DNA of 64,000 nucleotides, taken from the NCBI RefSeq assembly GCF_001423405.1, contig NZ_LMNS01000023.1:63683-127682 (forward strand), written 5' to 3'. This stretch comes from Methylobacterium sp. Leaf123 (GTDB lineage: Bacteria; Pseudomonadota; Alphaproteobacteria; Rhizobiales; Beijerinckiaceae). Shown here in pieces: positions 8,578 to 17,051 of this stretch. Both the position numbers and the translations under genes were made by a program. Each line of letters opens with the position of its first letter. Position 1 is the stretch's first letter. Under the pieces are notes generated by a model. It saw only the letters and a program-made list of their open reading frames with translations, was not told where the DNA came from and ran no database searches.

Positions 8578-9071
8578 ACTGAGCCTTCAGCCAAGCCTTC
8601 TGCCGAACCTTCCGTCGCCGCCCGGATACGGGAGAACGCCTCGCGCAGGGTATCGATCAGCCCCGGCGTGGTGGCCAGACCCGCGACCTCGTCGAGGCTG
8701 GCCCAGCGCACGGCGAGCGCTTCCGGTCCGGGTGCCGGCTCGACGCCGCGCCAGAGGGCGGCATGGGGATGGATCACGTAATGGTGACGGATACGGTCGG
8801 TCTCGTCCCGCAGGATGATCTCGGTCGGCGTGAGGCTCGGGCCGACCACCTCGGCGAGCGACCCGACCTCCTCCTGCAATTCGCGCAAAGCCCCCGCCGC
8901 GAGGGATTCGCCCGCCTCCACGAGGCCGCCGGGCAGGGTCCAGACGCCGCGCATCGGCTCGTTGGCGCGGGCGGCGAGCAGCACGAGACCGTCCCGGATC
9001 ACCGCGACCGAAACGCCGATCAGCGGGCGGGCCGGAAACAACCGCCCGTCTTCCTGTCCCGGATCGCTCAC
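8574..9071 (-). CDS. NUDIX hydrolase
   Basis: 165-residue hydrolase of nucleoside-diphosphate-linked compounds. The Nudix box GGLVEAGESLAAGALRELQEEVG fits Gx5Ex7REUxEExGU in full, so it should bind Mg2+ and be active. I chose GTG 9071 because GTGA overlaps the stop of the preceding gene. The N-terminal region PARPLIGVSVAVIRDGLVLLAAR is the usual first strand. The substrate is unknown. Overlaps on both sides indicate one polycistronic unit. Confidence 0.9.
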   Translation of the reverse strand: MSDPGQEDGRLFPARPLIGVSVAVIRDGLVLLAARANEPMRGVWTLPGGLVEAGESLAAGALRELQEEVGSLAEVVGPSLTPTEIILRDETDRIRHHYVIHPHAALWRGVEPAPGPEALAVRWASLDEVAGLATTPGLIDTLREAFSRIRAATEGSAEGLAEGSV

Positions 9072-10213
9072 GGCGCGGCGACCGCGACGAGGCGCCCGTC
9101 GGCGAGGCCGACGAGTATCTTTTTCGCGGTTCCGCCCGCATCGAGCACGGCGACGCCGTGGGCGGCCGGGGCGGGCAGGGGCAGGCGCACCCGCTCGACG
9201 GGAGCCCCGCCCTTCCACGACACCACCGCCAGGGCCCCGCGGCCCGCCACCGGCAAGGCGAGGTCGGGCGGAGCGCCACCGCCGCGGGGAACGGGGGCGG
9301 CGAGATCCGCCACCTCGCCCGCCGCCGGGCCGGCATAACCCGGCGCCTCGCCCGTGAGGCTCAGGGTCCCGTCGGCGATGCGCCAGAGCTGGAGTACGCC
9401 CTCGCCGTCGGGCGCGCGGATCGCCGCGATCTGCGGCTGGCCGGTGCCGGAGAAGTCACTGACGGCGGCGAGCGCCAGCGGCGCGCCCTCCGGCCCCTTG
9501 CCGGCCTGCGGCGGTGTCTGCGCCCGGAGCGTCCAGACGCCGTCCGTGCCCTTCGCCGCGACGGCAAGACCGGAGACGGCCGGCCCATGCGTGGTCACGG
9601 CGGCCACCGCCGGGCGGCCGTCGAGACGGGTGATCCGGGGCGTGCGGCCGGCAAAGACCCGGCCGTCCCCCGGTGCGAGGGTCTGGGTCGTCACCGGCAC
9701 GGCCTTCGGCTCGGCGGTGACGCCGAGCGGCTGGCGCTCGCGCAAGGTCAGCACGGTCCCCTGGCCCCGCGCGCCGCCATGCGCGCGGGTCGGGCCGGTG
9801 AGATAGGCACTGAGCGGCCCGTCGAGGGCGCGGCGCGAACCCGGCACGGCCCCGCGCGGCGTCTCGGCGGCGGCAAATCCTTCGATCGCCTCGGCGCCGA
9901 TCAGCGTGGTGCGCAGGCGATCGCCTTCGAGGCTGAGAACGGCACCGCCGCCCTCGCCCCAGACCACCACGACGGAGGGCGGGGCGGTGTTGCCCGTGGC
10001 TTTCGGATCGGCGCTGGCGCCCGCAGGCGCGCGGGCGACCGGCAGCAATCCGGAGGTCGCCACCGAGAGAGCCACATCGCTGCCGGGACCGCGCATCGCC
10101 TTGATGGGAAACGGCAGCGCGACCGGCTCGACCGACCCCGCATCCTCCGCCGCGAGGGCGGGGAGGGCGGCCAGCGACAGCAGGGCGGCGAGAACCGCCC
10201 GGCGGTCAGACAT
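9068..10213 (-). CDS. Periplasmic propeller-like (FG-GAP/VCBS-type) protein, function unknown
   Basis: 381 residues with an N-terminal signal peptide (RRAVLAALLSLAALPALA, cleavage near ALAAE). The mature part has repeated strand-rich blocks ending in short Asp/Gly motifs (DFSGTGQPQIAAIR, DLAAPVPRGGGAPPDLALPV, VLDAGGTAKKILVGLADGRL), which looks like a degenerate beta-propeller with FG-GAP-type repeats. No catalytic motif is seen. Its start overlaps the SDR gene by 8 bp and its stop overlaps the NUDIX start. It probably acts as a periplasmic binding or scaffold protein, but that is inference only. Confidence 0.78.
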   Translation of the reverse strand: MSDRRAVLAALLSLAALPALAAEDAGSVEPVALPFPIKAMRGPGSDVALSVATSGLLPVARAPAGASADPKATGNTAPPSVVVVWGEGGGAVLSLEGDRLRTTLIGAEAIEGFAAAETPRGAVPGSRRALDGPLSAYLTGPTRAHGGARGQGTVLTLRERQPLGVTAEPKAVPVTTQTLAPGDGRVFAGRTPRITRLDGRPAVAAVTTHGPAVSGLAVAAKGTDGVWTLRAQTPPQAGKGPEGAPLALAAVSDFSGTGQPQIAAIRAPDGEGVLQLWRIADGTLSLTGEAPGYAGPAAGEVADLAAPVPRGGGAPPDLALPVAGRGALAVVSWKGGAPVERVRLPLPAPAAHGVAVLDAGGTAKKILVGLADGRLVAVAAP

Positions 10214-11021
10214 GCTGTCCGCCGTTGATGTGGAGTTCGGCGCCGTTCACGTAGGAGGAGGCCTCGATGCAGAGGAAGTAGATCGCCTTGGCGACCTCGT
10301 CCGGAGTGCCGAGCCGGCGCTGCGGGATCTGCTCGACGAGCTTGTCGGTGCCGGGCGAGAGGATCGAGGTGTCGATCTCACCCGGCGAGATCGCGTTGAC
10401 GCGCACCCCGAGCGGCCCGAAATCCGCGGCCATCTCGCGGGTGAGGCCGGCGAGCGCCGCCTTCGAGGTGCCGTAGGCGGCGCCCGCGAAGGGGTGGACC
10501 CGCGAGCCGGCGATCGAGGTGACGTTGACGATCGAGCCGCGCGCACGGGTCAGCTCGTCGCGCAGGCCGCGCGCCAGCAGGATCGGCGCGAAGAAGTTCA
10601 CTTGGAAAACGCGGGCCCAGTCCTCGTATTCCGTGGTGAGCGCGCCGAGCCGCTCGCCCTTCGGGCCCTTCGGCGAGATGCCGGCATTGTTGACGAGCGC
10701 GTGCAGCAGGCCGCCCTCGGCGGCGAGCCGCTCGGCGACCTCGCGCACCCCGCGCACCGTATCCGCCGCGTTGGCGAGATCGACCTGAAGGTGATCCTCC
10801 GGGCCCATCTCCCAGGGGCAGTTCTCGGGGAAGGGGTGGCGCGAACAGGTGATGACCCGCCAGCCCGCGGCGGAGAAGCGTTTGACGGTGGCGTGCCCGA
10901 TGCCCCGGCTGGCGCCGGTGAGCAGCAGCACCCGTCGACGATCGTTGGATGAGGCCAAAGCCGGTTCCTTGCTGCCCGCCCCGCGCACCGCGGTGAGCGG
11001 GCCGAGCTGGGTCTTCGCCAA
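10206..11021 (-). CDS. Short-chain dehydrogenase/reductase
   Basis: 271-residue SDR oxidoreductase. The nucleotide-binding TGASRGIG, the NNAG motif (LVNNAGIS), catalytic Ser (VTSIAGS) and YGTSK (the Y and K of YxxxK) are all present, with NAISPGEID after them. This is a complete classical SDR. Residues 1-28 precede the Rossmann fold and are unconserved-looking, so a later start is possible. The cofactor and substrate are not deducible. It leads the run of four overlapping minus-strand genes down to 8122. Confidence 0.88.
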   Translation of the reverse strand: MAKTQLGPLTAVRGAGSKEPALASSNDRRRVLLLTGASRGIGHATVKRFSAAGWRVITCSRHPFPENCPWEMGPEDHLQVDLANAADTVRGVREVAERLAAEGGLLHALVNNAGISPKGPKGERLGALTTEYEDWARVFQVNFFAPILLARGLRDELTRARGSIVNVTSIAGSRVHPFAGAAYGTSKAALAGLTREMAADFGPLGVRVNAISPGEIDTSILSPGTDKLVEQIPQRRLGTPDEVAKAIYFLCIEASSYVNGAELHINGGQHV

Positions 11022-11280
11022 GGGATAAGCCGCGCTCCGCCGGAAATCCAGGGCCGCGCTGCATTGCGAAAGGCACCGGAGACGCAGCCCCTCGGGGCCC
11101 GGCGGGGTGCTTCACGAAGCGGAAGGCGAGCCGCGCCGCCGGACGGGCGGCGCCATACGGCCCCGCGCGTCTTCCGCGCTTGTTCTGCACCGGCCTTCAT
11201 GCAACCCCGGGGAGGGGTCGCGGATTCAAGGCATCGTGCCGGAGGATCGGACGCGGGATCGGACGAGGGATGCAGCGGGC

Positions 11281-11664
11281 GTGAGCGAGACGGACGCGAG
11301 GCCGACCGTTCTTGTCGTGGAGGACGATGCCGTGATCCGGCACGCCGCGGTCGAGCTGATCGGGGAAGCCGGTTTCACCGTGCGCGAGGCCACCAACGGC
11401 AACGAGGCGATCCGCATGCTCGACGAAGAGCAGGACGCGGGCGGGGCGGTGTGCGTCGTCGTGACCGATATCGACATGCCGTTCGGCATCGACGGCATCA
11501 AGCTCGCCGCCTGCATCGACCAGCGCTGGCCGCGCATCGGCATCGTCATCACCTCGGGCAAGGTGCGGCCCTCGCCCGGCGACGTGCCGAGCGACGGCCT
11601 GTTCATCCGCAAGCCCTACACCGAAGAGAGCTTGGTCGCGGCGATCCGCTCGGTGATGTCCTGA
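11281..11664 (+). CDS. Single-domain response regulator
   Basis: 127-residue receiver domain without an output domain. Acidic pair EDD (VLVVEDDAV), phospho-acceptor Asp in VVTDIDMP, Thr/Ser at ITSGK and the conserved Lys in IRKPY are all there, so it should accept phosphate. I chose GTG 11281 (SETDARPTVLVVEDD); the longer open frame upstream is not protein-like. No histidine kinase is adjacent. Such stand-alone receivers usually relay phosphate or bind a partner; the partner here is unknown. Confidence 0.87.
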   Translation: MSETDARPTVLVVEDDAVIRHAAVELIGEAGFTVREATNGNEAIRMLDEEQDAGGAVCVVVTDIDMPFGIDGIKLAACIDQRWPRIGIVITSGKVRPSPGDVPSDGLFIRKPYTEESLVAAIRSVMS

Positions 11665-11697
11665 GCGCCCCGATCATCCGCGATCTGGACATCAACA

Positions 11698-12342
11698 TCA
11701 GGGATAGAGCCGTGCGCGGGCCCAGCCGTCGCCGTCGCGGGTGAAACGCACCCGGTCGTGCAGGCGGTAGGCGCCGTTCTGCCAGAACTCCAACTGCACC
11801 GGGGCGATGCGGAAGCCAAGCCAGTGCTCGGGGCGCGGCACCGGGACGTTCTCGTATTTCTCCGACAGGGCGGCGACCTCGGCCATCAGGGTCGGGCGGT
11901 CGGTGAGCGGGCGCGATTGCTGACTGGCGATGGCGCCGATGCGGCTGTCGCGGTGGCGGCTCGCGAAATAGGCGTCGGCCTCCTCGCGCGTCACGGGGGA
12001 GACGGGGCCGCGGCTGCGGATCTGCCGGCCCAGGGACTTCCAGTACAGCACCGTCGCCGCCTGCGGGTTGGCGTGAAGCTGCCCGCCCTTGGCCGACTCG
12101 GCGTTGGTGTAGAAGACGAGCCCGCGCGGATCGAAGCCCTTCAGCAGCACCACCCGCACGTCGGGCAGGCCATCCGCGTCGGCGGTGGCGAGCGCCATCG
12201 CGTTGGCATCGACGGGCTCGGAGGCTTCCGCCTCGGCCATCCATGCGGCGAACAGCGCCCAGGGGTCGCACGACAAGGTGAAGTCCTCCGGATGGACCGA
12301 AGGTGCGTTCGCATCACCCTCTCTTAACCGATCGATGGCCAT
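11698..12342 (-). CDS. pdxH: Pyridoxamine 5'-phosphate oxidase
   Basis: FMN enzyme that oxidises pyridoxine or pyridoxamine 5'-phosphate to pyridoxal 5'-phosphate, the last step of vitamin B6 synthesis and salvage. The 214-residue protein shows the family landmarks PDVRVVLLKGFDPRGLVFYTN, SRIGAIASQQS and the C-terminal WQNGAYRLHDR...RLYP. The start at ATG 12342 has GGGAAGAA just upstream. It converges with the response regulator across 33 bp and is divergent from the lipoprotein gene. A second, distant split-barrel protein is encoded at 59046. Confidence 0.95.
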   Translation of the reverse strand: MAIDRLREGDANAPSVHPEDFTLSCDPWALFAAWMAEAEASEPVDANAMALATADADGLPDVRVVLLKGFDPRGLVFYTNAESAKGGQLHANPQAATVLYWKSLGRQIRSRGPVSPVTREEADAYFASRHRDSRIGAIASQQSRPLTDRPTLMAEVAALSEKYENVPVPRPEHWLGFRIAPVQLEFWQNGAYRLHDRVRFTRDGDGWARARLYP

Positions 12343-12431
12343 TTTCTTCCCTGTGGCAGCCGGGTCGGGGGGGCACCGACGTCGGGCAGCACACCCCGTC
12401 GGACCTCTCGTCTGTCTCGAGTTCAGGTGTA

Positions 12432-12974
12432 ATGCGTCTGCGTCCGTGTAAAGGCCTCGCCAGAGCGCTCTCCCCGAAAGGGAGGGCCGGTTCGACGCGT
12501 GAGCACGCGACACGACGCGGCCGCAGAGCCCGGATCGCGGGTCTGCTGACCCTCGGCCTTACCGCCCTTTCCTGCGGCGCGTGCAGCGGGCCGATCCTCT
12601 CCTTCAAGGCGGAGGAGGCGCCGGCCGCGCCCGAGCCCCTCGTCACCGGCAGCATTCCGAAGCGGCCCGCGAGCTTCGGGCGCGACCTCGACGGCGAGGA
12701 TTGGCGCCGCGCTCACGCCGCGCTCTCCGTCGCCCTCGATCCGCAGGGCAACGGGCGCCCGGTGAAGTGGGACAACCCCGAGACCGCCATGCGCGGCACC
12801 ATCAACCCGACCGGCCTGCCCTATGTCGCCGGCGACGAGATCTGCCGCGACTTCCTCGCCACCGTGGTGGGCGGCGCCAACAACCGCTTCGTGCGCGGCA
12901 CCGGCTGCAAGCCGTCCGGCGGCGAGTGGGAGCTGAAACGGCTGCGCGCCTCCAACCCCCAGGCCCGTTCCTGA
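12432..12974 (+). CDS. RT0821/Lpp0805-type surface antigen lipoprotein
   Basis: 180 residues. After an Arg-rich start come a hydrophobic stretch (IAGLLTLGLTALSCGAC) and Cys residues that could serve as a lipobox (LTALSC or SCGAC). The C-terminal 90 residues (WDNPETAMRGTINPTG...EICRDFLATVV...GTGCKPSGGEWEL) match the outer-membrane lipoprotein domain of the 17-kDa surface-antigen type, including the CR...F and GTxC...GxW pattern. The start at ATG 12432 is a choice among several. It is probably an envelope protein; no detailed role is known to me. Confidence 0.75.
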   Translation: MRLRPCKGLARALSPKGRAGSTREHATRRGRRARIAGLLTLGLTALSCGACSGPILSFKAEEAPAAPEPLVTGSIPKRPASFGRDLDGEDWRRAHAALSVALDPQGNGRPVKWDNPETAMRGTINPTGLPYVAGDEICRDFLATVVGGANNRFVRGTGCKPSGGEWELKRLRASNPQARS

Positions 12975-13119
12975 GGTTTTCGCGGGTGGGCGGACGATAA
13001 AGTGATCGCGGATCGGTGAACGGGGCCTCGGAGGCTGTTGCAGAGCGGCAACGCCCTTCCCACGTTGAAGCCGTGCGGCAGAGGCCGTATCCCTATCCGG
13101 TTGCGACCCCCTCAAAAGA

Positions 13120-14070
13120 ATGCCGATGCGAAACCCCTACGACGTTCTGGGTGTCCCCAAGGGCGCGAGCGAGGCCGAAATCAAGAAGGCCTTCCGCAAG
13201 CTCGCCAAGGCGTACCACCCCGATAGCAACAAGGATCCGAAGGCCAAGGAGCGCTTCTCGGAGGCGAACACCGCCTACGAGATCCTCGGCGACAAGGAGA
13301 AGCGCGCGCAGTTCGACCGCGGCGAGATCGACGCCGAGGGCAAGCCGCGCGCGACCGGCTTCGAGGGCTTCTCCGGGTTCGGCGGCGGACGGGGCGGCGG
13401 CGGAGGCGGCTTCGACTTCGAAGGCTTCACGCAGCGACGCGGCGGGGCCGGCGCGGCCGGGCCGGGCGGCGTCGGGGAAGATTTCATCAGCCACATCTTC
13501 GGCGAGGCGTTCCGCGCGGGCGGCGCCGGGCCGGGCGGGCGTGGCGGCCCGATCCGCGGCGAAGATGTCGCGGCCGAACTCAGCGTCACGCTCGAACAGG
13601 TCGCCGGCGAGGACAAAATGCGCATCGGCCTGCCCGGCGGGCGCGATGTCGACGTGATGATCCCCAAGGGCGTCATCGATGGCCAGACCATCCGCCTGCG
13701 CGGCCTCGGCGGCGCGGGCGGCCCCCGCGGCGAGCCGGGCGACGCGCTGCTGACCATCCGCATCCAGCCCCATCCGGTGTTCAAGGTGGACGGCGCCGAT
13801 CTGCGGGCCTCCGTCGATCTACCGCTGGAGGATGCGGTGCTCGGCGGCGCCCTGCGCGTGCCGACCCTGACCGGCGCGGTGGAGATGAAGGTGCCGGCGA
13901 TGACGAGTTCCGGCCGCACCTTCCGCCTGCGCGGAAAGGGCCTGCCGAAGAAGGACGGCACCCGTGGCGACCTGTTCGCCACCACCGCCATCGTCCTGCC
14001 GGCCAGCGACGACGCGGCCCTGACCGAATATGCCCGCCGCCGCCGCGAGGCGAAGGCCGGGACGGCGTAA
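13120..14070 (+). CDS. DnaJ-family co-chaperone, CbpA type
   Basis: 316-residue Hsp40. J-domain ([20 protein letters not shown] with HPD at about 34-36, which stimulates DnaK ATPase), then a Gly/Phe-rich region (about 80-140), then a C-terminal peptide-binding domain ([55 protein letters not shown]). No CxxCxGxG zinc repeats are present, which makes it class II (CbpA/DjlA-like) rather than true DnaJ. An alternative start is three codons downstream. No dnaK or grpE is nearby. Confidence 0.92.
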   Translation: MPMRNPYDVLGVPKGASEAEIKKAFRKLAKAYHPDSNKDPKAKERFSEANTAYEILGDKEKRAQFDRGEIDAEGKPRATGFEGFSGFGGGRGGGGGGFDFEGFTQRRGGAGAAGPGGVGEDFISHIFGEAFRAGGAGPGGRGGPIRGEDVAAELSVTLEQVAGEDKMRIGLPGGRDVDVMIPKGVIDGQTIRLRGLGGAGGPRGEPGDALLTIRIQPHPVFKVDGADLRASVDLPLEDAVLGGALRVPTLTGAVEMKVPAMTSSGRTFRLRGKGLPKKDGTRGDLFATTAIVLPASDDAALTEYARRRREAKAGTA

Positions 14071-14084
14071 GGGACGGCGTGCCG

Positions 14085-14196
14085 TACGAGGCGTCGAGCG
14101 CAGCGAAAGCCCGCGGATTCGCGCAATCCGCGGCGGCGGCTGTCGGCGCTTGAGGCTCAAACCAAGTCACCGGGATCGCCCTGAGGCAATCCCGGT
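14085..14196. repeat. Intergenic repeat with two hairpins (copy 1)
   Basis: Two inverted repeats: 14111-14119 pairs perfectly with 14125-14133 (9 bp), and 14169-14179 pairs with 14185-14196 around CTGA. The order (CGAGCGCAGCGAAAGC, a CCGCGG hairpin, GGCGCTTGAGGC, then a hairpin around ATCGCC) recurs at 25115-25215. The first hairpin may also end the DnaJ transcript, though no T-run follows. Confidence 0.65.
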
Positions 14197-14296
14197 CTCC
14201 TTGAGGCTTCCCCCTCCGGCCACCCTCGGCTAAGGAAGCCCCCGGCGCAGGGCCGCCCCTCAAGAGGCGCCCGCGCGGCCGAAGCGAAGGTGACGC

Positions 14297-15124
14297 ATGT
14301 CGGAACAGAAGCCGGGCGGGCTGCTCGCGGGCAAGCGCGGGCTGGTATTGGGCGTAGCCAACAACCGCTCGATCGCCTGGGGTATCGCCCGCAGCGCCGC
14401 CGCGCATGGGGCGGAATTGGCCTTCACTTACCAGGGCGAGGCGCTGAAGAAGCGCGTCGAGCCGCTGGCGCGCGAGCTGAACGCGCATGTGGTGGGCCAT
14501 TGCGACGTCACCGATCCGGCCTCGATCGATTCCGCCTTCGCGGCGACCGCCGAGGTGTTCCCGGAGGGCATCGATTTCGTCGTCCACTGCATCGCCTTCT
14601 CCGACAAGGACGAGCTGACGGGGCGCTATCTCGAGACCTCGGAGGCGAACTTCACCAAGTCGCTGCTGATCTCGTGCTACTCGTTCACGGCGGTGGCGCA
14701 GCGCGCGGAAAAGATCATGCGCAACGGCGGGTCGATGCTGACCCTGACCTATTACGGCGCCGAAAAGTGGATGCCCCACTACAACGTGATGGGCGTCGCC
14801 AAGGCCGCGCTGGAAGCCTCCGTGCGCTACCTCGCCGCCGATCTCGGGCCGAAGCAGATCCGCGTCAACGCGATCTCCGCCGGGCCGATCAAGACGCTGG
14901 CGGCCTCGGGCATCGGCGACTTCCGCTACATCCTCAAGTGGAACGAGTACAACGCGCCGATGCGCCGGACCGTAACCATCGAGGAGGTCGGCGAGACGGC
15001 GGCCTACCTGTTCTCCGACATGTCCCGCGGCATGACCGGCGAGATCCTCCACGTCGATGCCGGCTACCACGTCGTCGGCATGAAGAACCCGGACGCACCG
15101 GACATCACCCGCGAGCGGGAATAG
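14297..15124 (+). CDS. fabI: Enoyl-[acyl-carrier-protein] reductase (NADH)
   Basis: Last reductive step of each fatty-acid elongation cycle. The 275-residue protein has the FabI signature GVANNRSIAWGIA for NADH binding and the catalytic arrangement Tyr152, Tyr162, Lys169 in LTLTYYGAEKWMPHYNVMGVAKA (counterparts of E. coli Tyr146, Tyr156, Lys163). The last part carries GPIKTLAASGIGDF, the substrate loop. This is FabI proper rather than FabL or FabV. It stands alone, converging with the MOSC gene only 3 bp away. Confidence 0.96.
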   Translation: MSEQKPGGLLAGKRGLVLGVANNRSIAWGIARSAAAHGAELAFTYQGEALKKRVEPLARELNAHVVGHCDVTDPASIDSAFAATAEVFPEGIDFVVHCIAFSDKDELTGRYLETSEANFTKSLLISCYSFTAVAQRAEKIMRNGGSMLTLTYYGAEKWMPHYNVMGVAKAALEASVRYLAADLGPKQIRVNAISAGPIKTLAASGIGDFRYILKWNEYNAPMRRTVTIEEVGETAAYLFSDMSRGMTGEILHVDAGYHVVGMKNPDAPDITRERE

Positions 15125-15127
15125 GGG

Positions 15128-15817
15128 TCACCCCTCTTCCCCGAGCCGACGGCGCCAATCCTCCACGGCGCCGCTCGCGAGTCGGCGGGCAGCGAGCGCC
15201 CGCCAGGATTCGGTGAGGGGCGCGAGATCGGCGATCGCCTGCAAAGCCGCCGCGTCGAGGCGGTCCACGTAGAAGTGGTGCAAGAGCCGCGACAGCGGCC
15301 AATCCGGATGCGGGCGCTCGACGAGTTCGAGCGTATCGCCGGCCGCGACGACACCGGTCTCGATCACCCGATAGTACCAGCCGGTGCGCCCGCTCGTCTG
15401 CACCCGCCGGGCCATGTCCGGGACGCCAAAGCGCAGGTTCAGCTTGAAGCAGGGTTGGCGCGCCTGCGAGACCTGAAGCAGGGCGCTCCCCACCCGCCAC
15501 AGATCGCCGACGCAGATCTCGGCCTCGGTCAGGCCGTGGGTCGAGACATTCTCGCCGAAGGCACCGGGCCGCTCCAGCAGATCGGGCAGGCCGGGCAGTT
15601 CGCTGCGCCATGCGGCGGCATGGTCGAGGGCGTAGTGGTGCACGGCCTTTTCCGGGCCGCCATGGACGCGCCGGTCGGCCTGCTCGTCACCCGCAAGACC
15701 GAGCGGCCCCACGGCGACCGGCCCCTCCACGGGCCTCTTGGCGATGGCGCTCGCGGCGCCCTTCTCCCCCAGCGGCGCGACGCGCCCGGTCAGCACGGCC
15801 TGAAGCGCGACCCGCAT
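15128..15817 (-). CDS. MOSC-domain protein, YiiM type
   Basis: 229-residue molybdenum-cofactor sulfurase C-terminal-domain protein. The features match YiiM: GDEQADRRVHGGPEKAVHHY near the N-terminus, GAFGENVSTHGLTE, the conserved Cys in QARQPCFKLN, and a C-terminal three-helix region (PLSRLLHHFY...). YiiM-type proteins reduce N-hydroxylated compounds with bound molybdenum cofactor. The start at ATG 15817 lies one base after the stop of the AAA ATPase, suggesting coupled expression; an upstream start would run into that gene. Confidence 0.87.
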   Translation of the reverse strand: MRVALQAVLTGRVAPLGEKGAASAIAKRPVEGPVAVGPLGLAGDEQADRRVHGGPEKAVHHYALDHAAAWRSELPGLPDLLERPGAFGENVSTHGLTEAEICVGDLWRVGSALLQVSQARQPCFKLNLRFGVPDMARRVQTSGRTGWYYRVIETGVVAAGDTLELVERPHPDWPLSRLLHHFYVDRLDAAALQAIADLAPLTESWRALAARRLASGAVEDWRRRLGEEG

Positions 15818-15818
15818 C

Positions 15819-16964
15819 TCAATCCACCTCGTCGTCCTGTGAAAAGTCGCCGGCCAAGCGCAAGCCGTCGATCCAGGTCGCTCCCTCACGCTTGAGCACG
15901 AGGCGCGGACGCACGCCGCCAGCCTCGGCGACCGCCGCCGCGAGGCGCTCGGAATGCATCACCAGCCAGACCTGCGTGCGCTTCGAGGCTTGCACGATCA
16001 TCCGCGCCAGCGGCTCCATCAGGTCCGGATGCAGGCTGGTCTCGGGCTCGTTGAGGGCGAGGAAGGGCGGCAGCCGGTAGGCGAGCAGCGCCCCCGCCAG
16101 CGCGAGGTAGCGCACCGTCCCGTCGGAGAGTTCGGACGGTTCGAAGATCCGTTTGGGGTAATCGGCGAAGATCACGCCGAATCGCGCCTCGCGATCCGGT
16201 CGGGGCACCACGAGCCGGGCACCGGGAAAGGCGTCGGCGAAGGCTGCGTCGAGGTCGGCGGTGTCGTCGCGGATATGGGCCAACGTCGCGAAGACGGCGG
16301 CGAGGTCGGCGCCGTCGGAGGCCAAGGTCGGCGTCGTGACCGCGAGGCAGGGGCGGCGCAGGGGCGAGCCCGCATCGGTGCGCACGTCGTGGTAGAAGCG
16401 CCAGGCTTCCATGGCCTGCCGGACGATCTGCAATTCGGGAAAGCGCACCGCATCCTGAAGTGCGGCGAGCGCCGTCTCGGTCGGCAGCAGGTCGGTGCCG
16501 AAGGAGCGCTTGCGGCCCTCCTCGTCGCGCACGAAGCCCGCCCGCCCGTCGCGGTCGAGCACCGTGACCGGCCGCGCGCCGGCCTGGACGGTGAGCCGCT
16601 CGCTCTTCACCTGCGGCTCCAGGGCGAAGGCCGCGCCGCCCACCTGCGGCACGAGGCCGACCTCGACCGCATAGGTGTAGGCGTGGCCGGTGGTCTCGTC
16701 CGCCAGTTCGGCCGCCAATCGCACCCGCGCCGGCTCGCCCTTGCGGCGGACGCCGGCCCAGAGCACGGATTCCATCCCGCCCTCGGCGGCGAGCGCCCGC
16801 GTCAGCCGGCCGGAAGCGGCGGTCTGAAGCAGGCCGAGGGCGCGGTAGAGATTGGTCTTGCCGGTGCCGTTGCCGCCGACGAAGACCGAGAGCGGCCCGA
16901 CCGGGAAGCGGATGCTCTTCAGCGACCGGTACCCGGCCGCCTCGATCTCGCGAACCGTCGGCAT
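15819..16964 (-). CDS. AAA15-type ATP-binding protein (RecF/SMC/ABC-like ATPase)
   Basis: 381 residues with Walker A GGNGTGKTN (about 30-38), an ABC-like signature LSDGTVRYLALAGAL, and Walker B PFLALNEPETSLHPDLM with a D-loop following; the catalytic position reads NEPE rather than DEPE. There is no long coiled coil and no nuclease (TOPRIM) domain, so it is not an OLD nuclease. Stand-alone ATPases of this type often occur in defence or repair loci, but here the only linked gene is a MOSC protein. Function unknown. Confidence 0.82.
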   Translation of the reverse strand: MPTVREIEAAGYRSLKSIRFPVGPLSVFVGGNGTGKTNLYRALGLLQTAASGRLTRALAAEGGMESVLWAGVRRKGEPARVRLAAELADETTGHAYTYAVEVGLVPQVGGAAFALEPQVKSERLTVQAGARPVTVLDRDGRAGFVRDEEGRKRSFGTDLLPTETALAALQDAVRFPELQIVRQAMEAWRFYHDVRTDAGSPLRRPCLAVTTPTLASDGADLAAVFATLAHIRDDTADLDAAFADAFPGARLVVPRPDREARFGVIFADYPKRIFEPSELSDGTVRYLALAGALLAYRLPPFLALNEPETSLHPDLMEPLARMIVQASKRTQVWLVMHSERLAAAVAEAGGVRPRLVLKREGATWIDGLRLAGDFSQDDEVD

Positions 16965-17051
16965 CGGTGCCCTCCCGCGAGTCTGGAAGGGCGCCGATCT
17001 AGACCGTTCCGAGAGTGATTCGGGAAGCCTACCTCCCGAGGTTGTACAAGC

